Assembly: GCA_964035575.1 (NCBI GenBank)
Contig: OZ037833.1
Coordinates: forward strand, 2,356,001-2,420,000
Source: Rhynchopus sp. YZ270_cl-10
Lineage: Eukaryota; Euglenozoa; Diplonemea; Diplonemida; Diplonemidae
Length of the DNA stretch: 64,000 bases
Direction of reading: 5' to 3'
The position numbers and the translations under genes are program-made. Positions 1 through 10,928 of this stretch are shown one piece after another (the first letter of the stretch is position 1; the number at the start of each line of letters is the position of its first letter). Below the pieces are notes generated by a model, which was not told the DNA's origin, did no database searches, and saw only the letters and a program-made list of their open reading frames with translations.

Positions 1-87
1 GGCGTACTTAAACGTAACTAATCCCGAGTACGCCTCAGGCACGCCTGAGTATTTATTTTCAGGCCTTGGCGAGGCCGACTCGGCCTC
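1..87. repeat. Cluster of three short hairpins at window edge
   Basis: Three adjacent inverted repeats: GGCGTAC (1-7) with GTACGCC (28-34), CTCAGG with CCTGAG (34-49), and GAGGCC with GGCCTC (71-87). It resembles the end of a mobile element cut off by the window. No gene is seen. Confidence 0.4.
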
Positions 88-430
88 GTTGCATTGTATG
101 TATTGTACCTTCTATGCGAATTGATAAAATAATATGGGAAGCGCAAATAATGGAGAAAATAATAGCTGTGAATCGTATCGTATGATTCTAGTTTTATAAA
201 CAAAATGAAATTTGTTTTATTGTGAAATGTTGTGTCTTATAGTTATGAGATGAGGGGCGGTTCACATCGTCACAGCAACCCCTCAAACGAAAGAAAACGA
301 AACCAATCAAAAAAATAAACACTATCTCGCCCCAGCCAGTTTTTTGCCCTCAGTCATAACTCCCGATGTATTTTTTCTCTTCCGGGACGTCTATTACTGC
401 AAGAAAGGGAAAAAAGGACATTTCCCCCTA

Positions 431-463
431 AAAATGTGTGTGCACGAGAGGCACATTCATCTT
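431..463 (+). repeat. ACGAGAG-loop hairpin, TGTGC-stem type
   Basis: Inner stem TGTGC/GCACA closes the loop ACGAGAG, with bulge TT and outer pair ATG/CAT. A CTAAGC-type hairpin follows within 6 bases. Confidence 0.6.
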
Positions 464-468
464 TACTG

Positions 469-487
469 CTAAGCATGAGAGGCTTAG
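469..487 (+). repeat. ACGAGAG-loop hairpin, CTAAGC-stem type
   Basis: CTAAGC pairs with GCTTAG around the loop ATGAGAG, a one-base variant. It is followed by CCAAC and a T-rich tract, as in many copies. Confidence 0.55.
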
Positions 488-1048
488 TATCCTTTTTACC
501 AACTTTTTGTTTTTTTCCCCCGCGAACTTTTTTTGTTGCACCGATCGTCTACTGAGGGGGAGTCCGGTACAGCAAGGCATTGTACTTCAAAAAGAACCAC
601 AAATTGTCCTCAACTGGAGCTTTTATTATTATTATTTTTTGAAAGTACGGGCTTTGTATTTGAAGTCACATTTTTTGGATTTGTGGGGTCTGTTGCGCTT
701 TTTTTTTTTTGTGGTTTTATCTATCCAAGCAACAGTGTTCACCGAACTGAGTAACGACCTTCAAGCACACCTTCAATGGATCTAGTTTTGGCAGCGACCT
801 GCTCCTGACGAACGCCTTGGTGCAAAGGAACTAACTGCTGTGGTCGAACTCAATTCCTTTGATGACTCGAGGCCCCACCTTCCACCTGCTGTGTGATGTT
901 CTCCTGTACCCTGCACCGTCGCTCCTGAAGGATGTGACATTTGAGTGCATTCCCCGCTGGGTGATTGTCGCAACAAAACGAAAAGAAAAGAAAAAAAAAG
1001 TACACAAGCAAACTCTTTGAATCAGTCTGCTCATCTTCAAATTTGACA

Positions 1049-1078
1049 AGATGTGTATGCAGGAAGGCATATTCATCT
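1049..1078 (+). repeat. ACGAGAG-type hairpin with changed inner stem
   Basis: Outer stem AGATG/CATCT (5 bp), inner stem TATGC/GCATA (5 bp), loop AGGAAG and 3' bulge TT. Compared with the usual TGTGC/GCACA, both strands of the inner stem have changed together, so the pairing is kept. Confidence 0.55.
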
Positions 1079-1168
1079 GTTTCAAAAAAAAAATTCTGAC
1101 GATTGAAAAAATGTACGCACTCATGTGCGGCATATTCGTTTTCTGAACATTATCCACCCATTCTGTTA

Positions 1169-1202
1169 GGTGACTAAGCGCACAGCGAAACTTAGGTTCA
1201 TC
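1169..1202 (+). repeat. ACGAGAG-type hairpin, CTAAG stem, larger loop
   Basis: Outer stem GGTGA/TCATC with one G-U pair, inner stem CTAAG/CTTAG, loop of 12 bases containing ACAGCGA, and bulge GT on the 3' side. The G-U pair exists only if the + strand is the RNA. Confidence 0.55.
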
Positions 1203-1230
1203 TTGCAATATTTTTTTCCCCCCTCTCTAG

Positions 1231-1261
1231 TACCTGCGTGTGTCGGTGGAGGCGTTTGCAC
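1231..1261 (+). repeat. Hairpin module of the GCGTCC..AGAGGCG type
   Basis: Diverged copy of the fourth module type, better preserved at 36609, 43967 and 53201. It has an outer pair near GTAC/TGCA and the conserved string GGCGTTTGCACTTTC. It follows a CTAAG-type hairpin by about 30 bases, the usual order of these two modules. Confidence 0.4.
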
Positions 1262-1567
1262 TTTCTCTTTTTTTTTCTTCTATTTTCGCGGCAGCTGTTT
1301 TCCCCCCCAAATCTTATGAGCTACATCTGTCTGTCCCTCCATTACCACATCTCCCGCCGTTTTTTCCCTTCTTTTTTTTTAAAGATGTGCGTGCGTCGCG
1401 AAAACCCATCTTTCCAAATTTTCTTTTAGTGCGAAATTATTATTTGTTTTCTTCCAGCGATTTTTTTTTTTCGGCAAAAAAAATTCACGCGCATTGCAAA
1501 ACAAAACCAAAACCAAATTAGGGGATGAAAGTTGTGTGGATTTATTCAATGAATCCTATAACTACAT

Positions 1568-1664
1568 GACGGTGAAGTTAATGACTTGACTTATGGTTTA
1601 CCGTTGGCTTACAACGGTGAAAACGACAAGTAAAACCACAAGTCAGGTCATTTGCTTCACCATC
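1568..1664. repeat. Long imperfect hairpin (miRNA-precursor-like or small MITE)
   Basis: A 5' arm beginning GACGGTGAAG pairs with a 3' arm ending CTTCACCATC. About 30 pairs are interrupted by single mismatches and a few G-U pairs, around a terminal loop of roughly 30 bases. Size and mismatch pattern resemble a microRNA precursor, but small MITEs fold the same way. Confidence 0.45.
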
Positions 1665-2344
1665 GTGTGGGCACTTCTTTTTTCACCCCCCTTCCCCCTT
1701 CCCCTTCCCCCCCTTTCCACCATTTGATGCATAGATGCTACAGGGTACTTTTGCCATCAGTGCAAAACCATCTCCGTTCCAACAATGTATCTGATTGAAA
1801 CCCTGCGACATAGAACTTCTGGTATGTCGTGTGTAATTTGAACATACGTAGAGGAAAGACAGGCCTCAAATCTTTGACGCTGTAAATGAGTCCGATTTTT
1901 TTCCAGTTTTTAGTGCTCATTTTAGGGGTTAACTCTAAAGAATTATATGACCACACCCACAGTCGAATAGATTTTTCTTTCTTGACATGGTTTGTCTTCT
2001 GAGGCTTATTTCCGTGTTTTTTTTCTTTTCTCTCTTTTCTTATTGTATTCTTACATCTCTCGTTCTCTTGAGTTCGACTACCCCTTCCCCTTCATTGTCA
2101 AACAAGACAATATCATGAAGGCATTCACAAAAAAACCACACGGTTTAAGTAAGCGTTGTTTTTGGAGAAATAATGCGGAAAAAATCTGTCTATTTTCTGT
2201 TTCTGTCAGTACCTGTTGTGTTAGAAAAGTGGGGCGGGGGGTGAGGTGTGTAGTGTTCTCACAGTACTATCGAACGCTGCATATTTTGATATTAGCGCTT
2301 TCCCTTTTCCCCTATTCTGGGCAAGGGATATTTTAACCGTGGCC

Positions 2345-2348
2345 TTTT

Positions 2349-2382
<34 letters not shown>
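2345..2382 (+). repeat. Poly-T tract
   Basis: Run of 38 bases, all T except one C near its left end, on the coding strand. Such tracts recur all through the intergenic DNA. Confidence 0.9.
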
Positions 2383-2384
<2 letters not shown>

Positions 2385-2677
2385 GCTCAGAAAACCCCTC
2401 AAATGACTTTCTTGTTCTTCGTATTGTTGCTGAGAAGGTTATAGGGGGGTGGGGGTTTAAGCTCCCCGTTCTTTTCTTTTTGTGATATCTCTCCATTCAT
2501 CCATTCATCCATTCATTCTTTCCGGTTTTCTGTTGTATATGAACCAAGACCCAACCTTTATCATCTCTCTCCCCCCTCCCCTCTCTCTCTCCCCTCCTCC
2601 CCACATCAAGCCAACAGAAGGGACACAAACATTTTTGCAACATTGAGTGGCTTTCCAATTCAACCCCGTCTTTAGAA

Positions 2678-5600
2678 ATGCCTTGGGTACCTTGGGGGAA
2701 CAAAGGAAAGAACAAATTCACACCAGAGCATTTGTCAGGGCTGTGCAATGAGGTTATTAAGTATTCCGGGAACCCTACTGTGAACCATGCTATGATTGTG
2801 GACACATTGAAGGATATGGCACAGATTTTGGTGTGGGAGGATCAGCAGCAGGAGAATGAGAGCAGGATTTTTGATATTTTTCTTGAGCGCAATATGCTAC
2901 CTTATTTGACGGAGCTGCTGTGCAAACGCAGTTTGAACCCCGAGGTGCAGACGCAACTACTGCAAACACTTTATATCTTGATACAGAACATAAAGTCGCC
3001 GACCAGCATCTTCTATTTGCTCAGTGGCAATCACATCAACAAACTCATCATGTTCGAAGGCTTCGACTTTGACAGAGACGACGAGCTTCTCTCACACTTC
3101 ATCAACTTCCTCAAATCCCTCTCCCTCCGTCTCGATGAAGGCACCATCCAATGCTTCTACAACCGAGAAACCGATTCCTTCCCCTTGTACGTCGCCACCG
3201 AAAAATTCTTAAACAAGGACCTCGGAAATCCTTTAATGAAAGCTGCAACGAAAGCGATTGTCGTCCATATGTGTCAAGTCCCAGATGAATACGTTTTAAA
3301 CTATGTGATCCGCTCTGCGACTTACATTCGCACCCTTTTTAAGAGCATTGGGAATTTGCATAGTCAACTGGACGCTCTTTTAACGCCGTTTGAGGAGAGT
3401 GTGAACCACTATTTGCATCCAGCTGCGTTGCCGAAGCCTTTTAGCACTCCGGTTTCGCTTGTTGTTTTGAGTGGAGCGATTGAAGATGTGATGGAGGAGT
3501 ATTCCCACATTGACGATCTGCTCACAATACGCGAAAAGACTGTCCTTCGCCACTCCATCTTCGAGGAAACCGAACGCTTTGCGACCCACCTCGGGAGCCT
3601 TCTTCGCAGCGAACCTGGTACAGACGGTGTCATTGGCGCCGCAGTTCCCCGCTGCGTCTGCTTCTCCCTTACTGCGCAATGGTTCTATCAGATGCGCGAA
3701 GAAAAAATCTACGTCGAAATGGTTGCCCGCCTTCTTATGGGCAAAGACAAAGGAGTTGATATCGAACGTCCAAAATCTCCAGTCAAACCGGTTGTCAAGG
3801 TGCCTGCTGGAGCTGGTGACGTTGCATTGAGTCAAACACAGAGTGTTGATGCCGCAGAATCAGACTTTGAGGCAGCGACAGAAGCAAGCGCTGTGGAGAT
3901 GGAGGATGGGAAGACGACACCTCCTCCGGCACATATGGATCCAGCACCGCATCTCATTGAGCAGGAGACCTTGGGGAGGGATTTCTTTAACCCGGTGTGT
4001 CAATTAGCAAAACACTTCGATGATGGTTGGATTAGCGCTTCGCTGGACACTGCAGACGAAGACCCGAGAACCCCACAAAACGTCATCGCATTCATCCTCG
4101 CAATCCTCGAAAGCGCGGAGATCAACCGAACCGACACCCTTCTCGCCGAAACCGGGCTTCTCCCACGCCGCAAACGCACACCCCCTACTGCTTCGACTAT
4201 GACAGCATTCCAATCCCCAACTCCAACTACCACCACACCTACACCTGCTGCTGCGGAAGAAGCTGACGGAGAAGCTTCAGAAGGAGAAATTCCGCTTTCA
4301 GACTCACCTCTCCCTACCATGACTGAACCTGAGGGTGCGGGCACCCTTCCGACGATGCAGGGGTACAGCGAAGTGGATGTGCCTGAGATATTTGCGGAGG
4401 AGGTTCCAGAGCAGGCGCCACCGATTCCTGGGAGACAGCGGGATGAGGTGTGCTACGACGCAGAGTGGGCAGGGTTGCAGCAAGAAGGGGTGGACTACCC
4501 ATTCTTGACAGTCGAGATGCTTCTGTTGTACCTCTGCGAGACGGTGCGGCACCTCGACACGATGGGGCGGTTGGAGAGCATAGAAATGGCGTGCAGGGTG
4601 CTTACCTCTCTTCTTAAGGCAAGTGCTGATACTTCAGACAGCTTCGAATTGGATGCGCACCATGTAACTCTACTGCGCGATCTTTATCAGGTTTCTTGCT
4701 ACAATTTGCAACGACGATTCCATAAAATTAAAGCAAATCTTTCGCAAGAAGGGATGCTTGTTAGTCGGGAAGGTGGTGGAGGTGGTGGTGGAGGAGGTGT
4801 CCCCCCTCCCCCTCTCTCAAACGTCTCGCTCACCCAAGAAGACGAAATGGCAGTAAAGGAAGAGAAAGGGGCGGAAACACGGTCGCGTTCTCCTTCAACG
4901 TACTACGCGATTAATAACAATTCAATGGTGTTCCGGAACCCATCTCTTGCAGGGAATTTGTCGAATGCGCAGGGGCGGTCTATCACCGACCCCACGGAGG
5001 TGCTGTTCTACGTTTTGTCCAACCAACTGGATCTGTACCACAGTGTGAAGAACCAACGGTCGAAGAAACTTCTTGCGAATGAAACCACGCTGCTGCCCCC
5101 GCTTCCCTTGCATCTCGAGGAGAAGGACAAAGTGTCGTCACATAACCCAAGCTTTGCTGGGTCCTACCAACCTGCCACACGGTCGGCCCTCTCCTCTGGG
5201 GTGGAGTCCCCTTCCAAGGACGATGTTTACCTCTCACCAGAGGCCTCCGCTTCTTTTGCCAGCGGGAGTGTGACCGCCTCGGTGAGTGTGTCGTGTTCAC
5301 CTCCAGGGTCGCCGACGGGGAGAGTTCCGTTGCCAGGGCGGTATAGGATTATTGGTGCCAGTGGTGCGAAGGTGCGTCGTGGTGAAGCGATGGCAACCAA
5401 AATGTTGAAAAGGTTGCCTCAAGGATTAGAGGTGGATGTGGTGGAGGTGGTGGGGAGGAGAGCAAGGCTGTCGCGTCCGATAGATGGATGGGTGTCGCTT
5501 TGGGGTGGTGACAACGTACCGATTCTTGAGCCGGTCGATGGGGGCAACACCAATGCTGACTCGAGTGTAGGTGGTGTCGACGCAAGAGTCCCTGCCTGGA

Positions 5601-6517
5601 TTCAAAAGATCCCCCTCGAGTCCAGATGCCCCCTCGACGGCAGAACCAAAGACGAAGTCAGCAAGGTCGAAGCAACCGCCTTCCTCCTCATCAGATCTAT
5701 GGTGTTCAACCTGCTTAAACGTGAGGACACCATTGCGGAACACCTCAGGCAACCTCCGGCAGGGAAATACTCGGAGATGCTAGGCGAGTCTGTCAGCAAG
5801 GACGACCTGCAGGACCCTGTCAGGTGCCAGGTCTGCTTGCAACCTCTCCCGCAGCTTGGTTCCCCACCTTTAGCGACGACTGACCTCCTGGCTCGTACGG
5901 TATGTGATTTTTTTTGGTGTTGTGTTAGTGTTGATGTTGTACATTACTTTACTTTCACAGGGTAACGTCCTCTACATGTGCGTGAACGACACAGAGCTCC
6001 TACTTCTCAAAGATCACCCCTCAGAGCTCACTGAAGTGGTGGTTGTTGCCGCACTGCCACTCTTCTGCACATCTGCAGTGGTGGACCCGCAGCTCTCTTA
6101 TCGGTATGTGTGTGGGGTTGTGGATGGAAAAGAGAGAGAGATGGGGGTATATTCTTCGCGAGAGGGCTATCGTATTTCAAGTCAGCTTCTTCGTTGGTGT
6201 GTCGTGAAAGCGAGATTTCGACAGTGTCGATGTACAGAATTTTTTTTGGGGGGGAATGATAAAGACCTACCTCTTGGGTTGTCACTGCAACAAAACACCC
6301 TTCCCTTCTCAGGTTGTACATTAGATGCCGCAATTTCGGTTGTCTGCTGAAGCTTGAGACACAGCAGGTGTGCCAGCAAGCTGCAGCTAAGGTATGACAT
6401 TTTTGTTTTGCTTTTTCTAATTTACATTGTGCATTTGATTCAAATTTTTTTTGCAATTTGCAGTGCAATGTGAGCGTCATACATTTCCTCAAAATATTGC
6501 ATGACAATAGTATTTAG
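2678..6517 (+). CDS. CLEC16A/Ema family protein (FPL domain)
   Basis: Four exons: 2678-5899, 5961-6103, 6313-6391 and 6464-6517, joined by introns of 61, 209 and 72 bp with GTATG donors and CAG acceptors; the product is about 1165 residues. The N-terminal 200 residues match the FPL domain of CLEC16A/Ema/GOP-1 (a LVWEDQQ segment, FFLE-like FDIFLERNM, LLQTLYILIQNI, FYLLSGNHINKLI, FLKSLSLRL). In animals this family acts on endosomes, in autophagy and mitophagy, with an E3-linked role. The middle is acidic and low complexity with a Gly run and a Pro run. The C-terminal exons restore the family's late conserved block (YIRC... in exon 3), which supports the splice model. Human CLEC16A is about 1050 residues, so length is normal. 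Intron 2 contains an ACGAGAG-type hairpin. The ATG follows a long CT tract. Confidence 0.88.
6153..6185 (+). repeat. ACGAGAG-type hairpin inside CLEC16A intron 2
   Basis: The core GCGAGAGGGCTATCG followed by TATTTCAAGTCA matches the GTACACTGTC-type module at 7277 with a few substitutions. It lies wholly inside the 6104-6312 intron, so these modules are not confined to intergenic DNA. Confidence 0.5.
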
Positions 6518-7276
6518 GGTCCGAAATGCCCGCTGTCTATATTACAGTCCAGGTACATCTGTACGTATCCCAACCTTTTTAAGGAATTAAGGACGTAATG
6601 TATCCCTATATTGCGATTTTTGTCGTATCCAATCCAAAACACAGTTTTCTTCTCTGTCGAACCGAATGCGCAAAGCGAAAACAACAGCGATGTGTCATGC
6701 ACTGCAGGATGGGAGAGGGCTCCATGCGTGAAAAGCAAGTAAAATGTAAACTGAACAGGGTTTTTTACGGGGGCGGGCGGGGGGAGGGTCAGAACTCTGA
6801 ACAACAGAAAAAGTGAAGAGACTGTACAGACAGCTACAGCTCGAGAAGGAGTGTCCTAGCCTTTGAGTGTCGTTGAACACAGAACCCACCTTTTGGTGAA
6901 TCTTAACAACGCTACAACAGAAAACTAGCAAATCATTCTAGCCTTTGAAAGGTAGCGTTGCACGTAGACACCTCTCTTTTTGACGTTGTTTTTCTTTTTT
7001 TGGCAATACTTCAATGAGACAGAGCGTATTCAATGCGATAAGCTCGTTTCTTTTCTGTGTGAACAAAGTAACTGTGTGTAGGGCTTTTTTATTGCTGGAA
7101 GGTTTCTATCTAGGTCGGTGGGTCGGTGTGGGGGTGTGAGGAAAACGAGTGCTATTCAGATGAAAGCAGCTGCAATGCCGAATCTTGTGTATTTTTTTTG
7201 AAATCTGTGTGCACACCAGGCACATTAGTCTTTGAGATTTTTTTTGACACCGATTCTATTTTTTTTTTTTTTGAAG

Positions 7277-7309
7277 GGTACACTGTCACGAGAGGGCTTT
7301 GTATTTCAA
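7277..7309 (+). repeat. ACGAGAG-loop hairpin, GTACACTGTC type
   Basis: TACA/TGTA outer pairs, a 2x2 internal loop, GTC/GGC inner pairs (one G-U) and loop ACGAGAG. It is followed by TTTCAAGTCAAC and T-rich DNA. Confidence 0.55.
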
Positions 7310-8216
7310 GTCAACTTTTCTTTTGTGCGAGTAAGGCAAAATTTTTATCCCTGCATTTTACCCGCTGGACCTGACCTCCGCTGAGTCCCCCGTATTTTTA
7401 CTCGGTGATATTAGTGGAGTGGAAAGCCCTTTACTACAGAGCACAAAAACAATCGGTATTTTTTTTTATGTTGATTTTTGCGGGGAAGAGGGAAGTGGCA
7501 GTGGAGAGAGATCATATTTTTACAGCCCTTCACTTACAAATGATGTTTTTTTACGATAAACTAACTTTTTCTGACCTGTTGTGCCTTGGTATTGAGACTC
7601 GCCCTTTTTGCTTTAGTATTCCATCCCCCAGAACTGCCTCGACACAAAAGAACGGTGGAGATCATCCTCGGGTGTCTACACTAATACAACAAAAATAACG
7701 GAAGCATACAGGGTAGACAGGAAATTTTTTTTTCCAATTCTGATTCCGCTTTTTTGTGTTTTCTCTCCTTTATTTTTGTTTTTGCATTTATTTTTGAGTC
7801 TCGCCTGTGACCAAGTAGGTCCGGAGAAAGGAGGGTTTTTAGTGTTTTCTGAATATTTCTCAAAAGAAAAAGAAAAAAGAAAAAAGAAGGTTTTTTTTTA
7901 GTAGAGTGACAAAACAGAGACAATAATATTATAGTGAGTTTCCCCCAATACCCTCAATATCTCCCCCTTCCCAGTCCAATTGTCCGTTCTGTTCATTCTG
8001 TTCACGCCTTCATAGCTACACGTTTATCTATTTTCAGCCATCTCTGAGTGGAGAAAGTCGATGGCGGCTCAATCCCTCTTTTAAAAAAAAAAAACACAAG
8101 CGTTTTGTTTCTTTGGGGTTTGCCTGCCCACAGAGATTTACATTTTTTTTCCCTCCATACATTTTTAAACCGTTTCAAAAAAAGATGGCCACAGTAAGAT
8201 CTAGGTTTTGTTCTAG

Positions 8217-8244
8217 GGTACACTGTCACGAGAGGGTATTTCAA
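8217..8244 (+). repeat. ACGAGAG-loop hairpin, shortened GTACACTGTC type
   Basis: GGGTACACTGTC then ACGAGAGGG then TATTTCAACTTTT. About six bases of the 3' stem are missing relative to 7277, so pairing is weaker. Confidence 0.5.
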
Positions 8245-8303
8245 CTTTTATTTTCTTGTGATGTTTCAAACAAAAGGCTGTATAATAAGATGTCTATAAC
8301 TAT

Positions 8304-10060
8304 ACATAGCGCTCCACTTAGACTCTAACTAGATAATTAGAGTCGGCAGTTCGAGTATAATTAGAGTCTTTAAAACTCTAACTGAACTCTAATACTCTAA
8401 CTGGACTCTAATTAGAGTCTAATTAGAGTCCTATAAGAGGGTCAATAAAGAGGGGCACATCAATCAATGCTATAGCCATCAACCCAGGGGGCATAGCTAG
8501 TGCAAGAAATTCGACTTTGTAATCCAGAAAGTCTGTTCTCTGCTTGCAGAGAACCAGACACAAGAAAATATTGTTTGTTCCCCCAGAAAACCAGTGCACA
8601 ATTCACACTCCTTGTGGGTGGTCTTATTGCCTTTCCCTCCCTCCCTGGCCGGACCCCAGGGAGTTTACTTTCCGCAAAAAAATTTTTTTTTGGCAAAGAC
8701 AATTTTCAGCCAAAAAAAAATTTTTTTTTTGGGCTCACATGGGCCCAAAAATGCAACAAACCGAAAAATTTTGATGTTTTGAGCACCACATATTTACCAA
8801 CTGGTTACTTTCCCTTTGGGAAAGTGATCTCCCCGGGAAATCACTTTCCGGGGGGGGAAAATAGCACTTTTTTGCATTTTAACGCTCGGGAAAGTGCCTA
8901 GTCGGGAGGTAAAGCCTCATCCCTCCCTCCCAAGGCCCCTCGGGAACCCCTCGGGAAAACAAAAAATGCCTCGGGCCTTCGGCCCTCGCTGCATTTTTTA
9001 TTTTCCCTCTGGGATCCCTCGGGACCTATGGGAGGGAGGGAAATAGCTATTTTAGCACAGGCATTTTGGCCCAGGGGCATGCACTTGAAGCATGGCTATT
9101 TAGTGTGTATGGGGCAGTGTTGTTTTGTTATGAATTCTCTTTGGTATTGTCGATCGCGGGTAGTTGTTCAACGCGAGGCTTGGATCTCTCCTGGGTTCAT
9201 AAGTAGTATTTCTTCGGATGAAATGAACGTATGCTCGCTATAGATTTCCCGTCAACACAGCCTTTGATACTGGGATTACCCCTTCGACCCCTTAGTGGTA
9301 GTTAAATTCGATTGATATTTACATTCCTACAGATGAAAGAACAAGACACCACTTCTGTACCCGCGCATCAACATTTGTAGAAAATTTTGCACCCCAAACA
9401 CCTTCAATAATGCCCGCCAAAAGGCGCCCCTTGTTGCTGGGAGTTTCTCATGTTTGATACCTGCACAGCAGGCATTCCTCTGAGTCCAACGCTGCTTGGC
9501 CTGTCTGCGGCGTTGCACCGAAGGTGCACATAGAGTTTTTGCATCGCATTCCCTAATGTATGGGGCACTCACACTTGAGGGCATGTGCCACTGCGCGGGT
9601 CTGAGTACCTGGGTACCCATAGCTGAGAATAAGCCGAGTCCCGGTACTGGGTACTAGGTACAGTAGGACTAGGACTAGGCCCCCACCCTCCCGCGACCGG
9701 GTCCCCGACCCGCTTTCAGGCGGACCACAGCGCCTTCACATATTGTGTCCCAGTCCGGCTGAGAACTCGGTTCCCCAAGTCTTATTTTCAGCTATGTGGG
9801 TATCTGGGCACCTGGGTCCTACAGAGGAACCTTAGGGGAACCGGTTCCTTACGGCGTTTGCACCTACAAGAAGCCTGTTGTTTTACTCTAATTAGACTAT
9901 AATTAGAGTGTAGTTAGAGTCTAATTATGCTCTAACTGCACTCTAATTATAGTCTAATTGAAGAAAAGCGACTCTAATTATACTCTAACTGGACTCTAAC
10001 TGACTTGGCCCAAAATCCCAGACTCTAATTATACCCTAATACTCTAATTAGAGCGCTATG
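8304..10060. mobile_element. Non-autonomous DNA transposon with ACTCTAATTAGAGT subterminal repeats
   Basis: Ends are CATAGCGCTC (8304-8313) and GAGCGCTATG (10051-10060), perfect inverted repeats each flanked by TA, as for Tc1/mariner-like insertions. Just inside both ends (about 8314-8430 and 9885-10050) are clusters of ACTCTAATTAGAGT-like palindromes. The interior has GC-rich palindromes built from CCCTCGGG and AGGGAGGGAAA (about 8800-9060) and no convincing transposase. Confidence 0.6.
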
Positions 10061-10270
10061 TATATATAACCCTATGTTTCTATTTTTTGTTGGAAAAAAA
10101 AGGCTGGGAAAAGGGTATTTTATTTGCAAATATCGCTTTCCTTAGTCACTCACCCCCCACACACTACCGGGGCTTTTTTGAGTATTGGTTTTCTGTAATA
10201 TGCCAATCCTGATGTGTGTGCAGAGGAACATTTATTCAAAGGTTCGTTTCGGTCGACCTTATTGTTAAAA

Positions 10271-10301
10271 GGTGGCTAAGCACGAGAGGCTTAGGATCAT
10301 C
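10271..10301 (+). repeat. ACGAGAG-loop hairpin, CTAAGC-stem type
   Basis: Near-consensus copy: outer stem GGTGG/TCATC (two G-U pairs), inner stem CTAAGC/GCTTAG (6 bp), loop ACGAGAG, bulge GA. It is followed by TATAAACTTTTTC then GGTAG, which reads as branch point, pyrimidine tract and AG. Confidence 0.65.
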
Positions 10302-10323
10302 TTATAAACTTTTTCTGGTAGGG

Positions 10324-10357
10324 GGTACACTGTTCACGAGAGGGCTTTGTATTTCAA
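10324..10357 (+). repeat. ACGAGAG-loop hairpin, GTACACTGTC type
   Basis: GGTACACTGTTC, loop ACGAGAG, GGCTTTGTATTTCAAC, then a pyrimidine tract ending CTTTCAG near 10390. It comes 22 bases after the CTAAGC-type copy. Confidence 0.6.
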
Positions 10358-10551
10358 CTCTGTTGTTTTCTTATTCTCTCTTTCTTTCAGCTCTTTTCAA
10401 TACCTCCCCAATTCGCCATATGGTATTGTGCCATGTCCAAGTAGAGCATGCAAACATGCACAATAAAAAAAAACATTGTTCCGAACGAACCGGAAAAAAA
10501 ATATGCAAAAACAAAGTCCAATTGACAACCAACAGGGTCCCTTCTTTTGCC

Positions 10552-10582
10552 CCACTTCTACCCCCCTCCTAATCATGGTTCA
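10552..10582 (+). promoter_or_regulatory. Candidate trans- or cis-splice acceptor
   Basis: A pyrimidine-rich tract, a CTAAT branch-point-like word and a terminal CACAG lie 39 bases upstream of the ATG of the small coiled-coil ORF. Inference from sequence shape only. Confidence 0.35.
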
Positions 10583-10621
10583 CAGGGTAAAATCTGTTAT
10601 TTTTGTTATTTTGTTCCTGAA

Positions 10622-10783
10622 ATGGCTGAGGAATGTGACACCTCGCTTGTGGAGGACTGCGATGCGCATATTGGCGAGATTACCAAAATGCAGACACACA
10701 CCACCTCGCTTCGGCAGCAACTTCAAGACCTTGCAGCTGAAGTACAGACCAGCACCGCACACTGCAGAGAGCTGCTTGCTTAG
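10622..10783 (+). CDS. Small acidic coiled-coil protein, 53 residues
   Basis: ATG at 10622 gives a 53-residue protein starting MAEECDTSLVEDCDAHIGEI. It has heptad-like spacing of L, I and V through its length and four Cys, and predicts as one helix. GC content is well above the flanks and the ORF follows a good acceptor-like AG, which suggests real coding. It could be a complete small protein, as in BLOC-1 or kinetochore-type helical subunits, or one exon of something larger; no family is recognised. It lies 145 bp upstream of the AMPK beta ATG on the same strand. Confidence 0.45.
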   Translation: MAEECDTSLVEDCDAHIGEITKMQTHTTSLRQQLQDLAAEVQTSTAHCRELLA

Positions 10784-10928
10784 AACCCCTCTCCTCCCAA
10801 AGGTGATCACATCTCACCACCCCCGCCCCCCTAGATTATTAGATCCAAAAAGAACCGCCTTTAATTACCTTCCCACCTTCCTCACCCAAATATTCGAATT
10901 CAGGGCAAAGAAACTCATCAAAGAAACC

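Larger units (their letters stand above)
88..2677. other. Non-coding region upstream of CLEC16A
   Basis: No convincing gene. The DNA is T-rich on the + strand and holds several ACGAGAG-loop hairpins (431, 469, 1049, 1169), a related module at 1231-1261, a long imperfect hairpin at 1568-1664 and a 38-base T tract. The last 150 bases before the gene are a long CT tract (about 2560-2610) followed by AG dinucleotides, suitable as a splice-acceptor region for the first exon. Confidence 0.6.
6518..10621. other. Intergenic region with hairpin modules and a 1.8-kb MITE
   Basis: No gene is supported. Contents: GTACACTGTC-type hairpins at 7277, 8217 and 10324; a CTAAGC-type hairpin at 10271; one copy of a dispersed word containing GTGTCTACACTAATAC (7651-7690; others at 30480 and, inverted, at 36729); and the CATAGCGCTC transposon at 8304-10060. 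Just before the next ORF, CCCCTCCTAATCATGG then CACAG (10552-10582) reads as branch point, pyrimidine tract and AG. Confidence 0.6.

Noticed and set aside
438-785. ORF of 115 codons at the left end and similar T-rich ORFs (for example 10216-10572)
   Set aside because: They translate the ACGAGAG hairpin modules and T tracts (repeated TRGLC or HERL-like strings, long F/L runs) with no domain or codon pattern.
9327-9620. 97-codon minus ORF inside the CATAGCGCTC element as a transposase remnant
   Set aside because: No catalytic motif or helix-turn-helix pattern could be recognised; too short to call.
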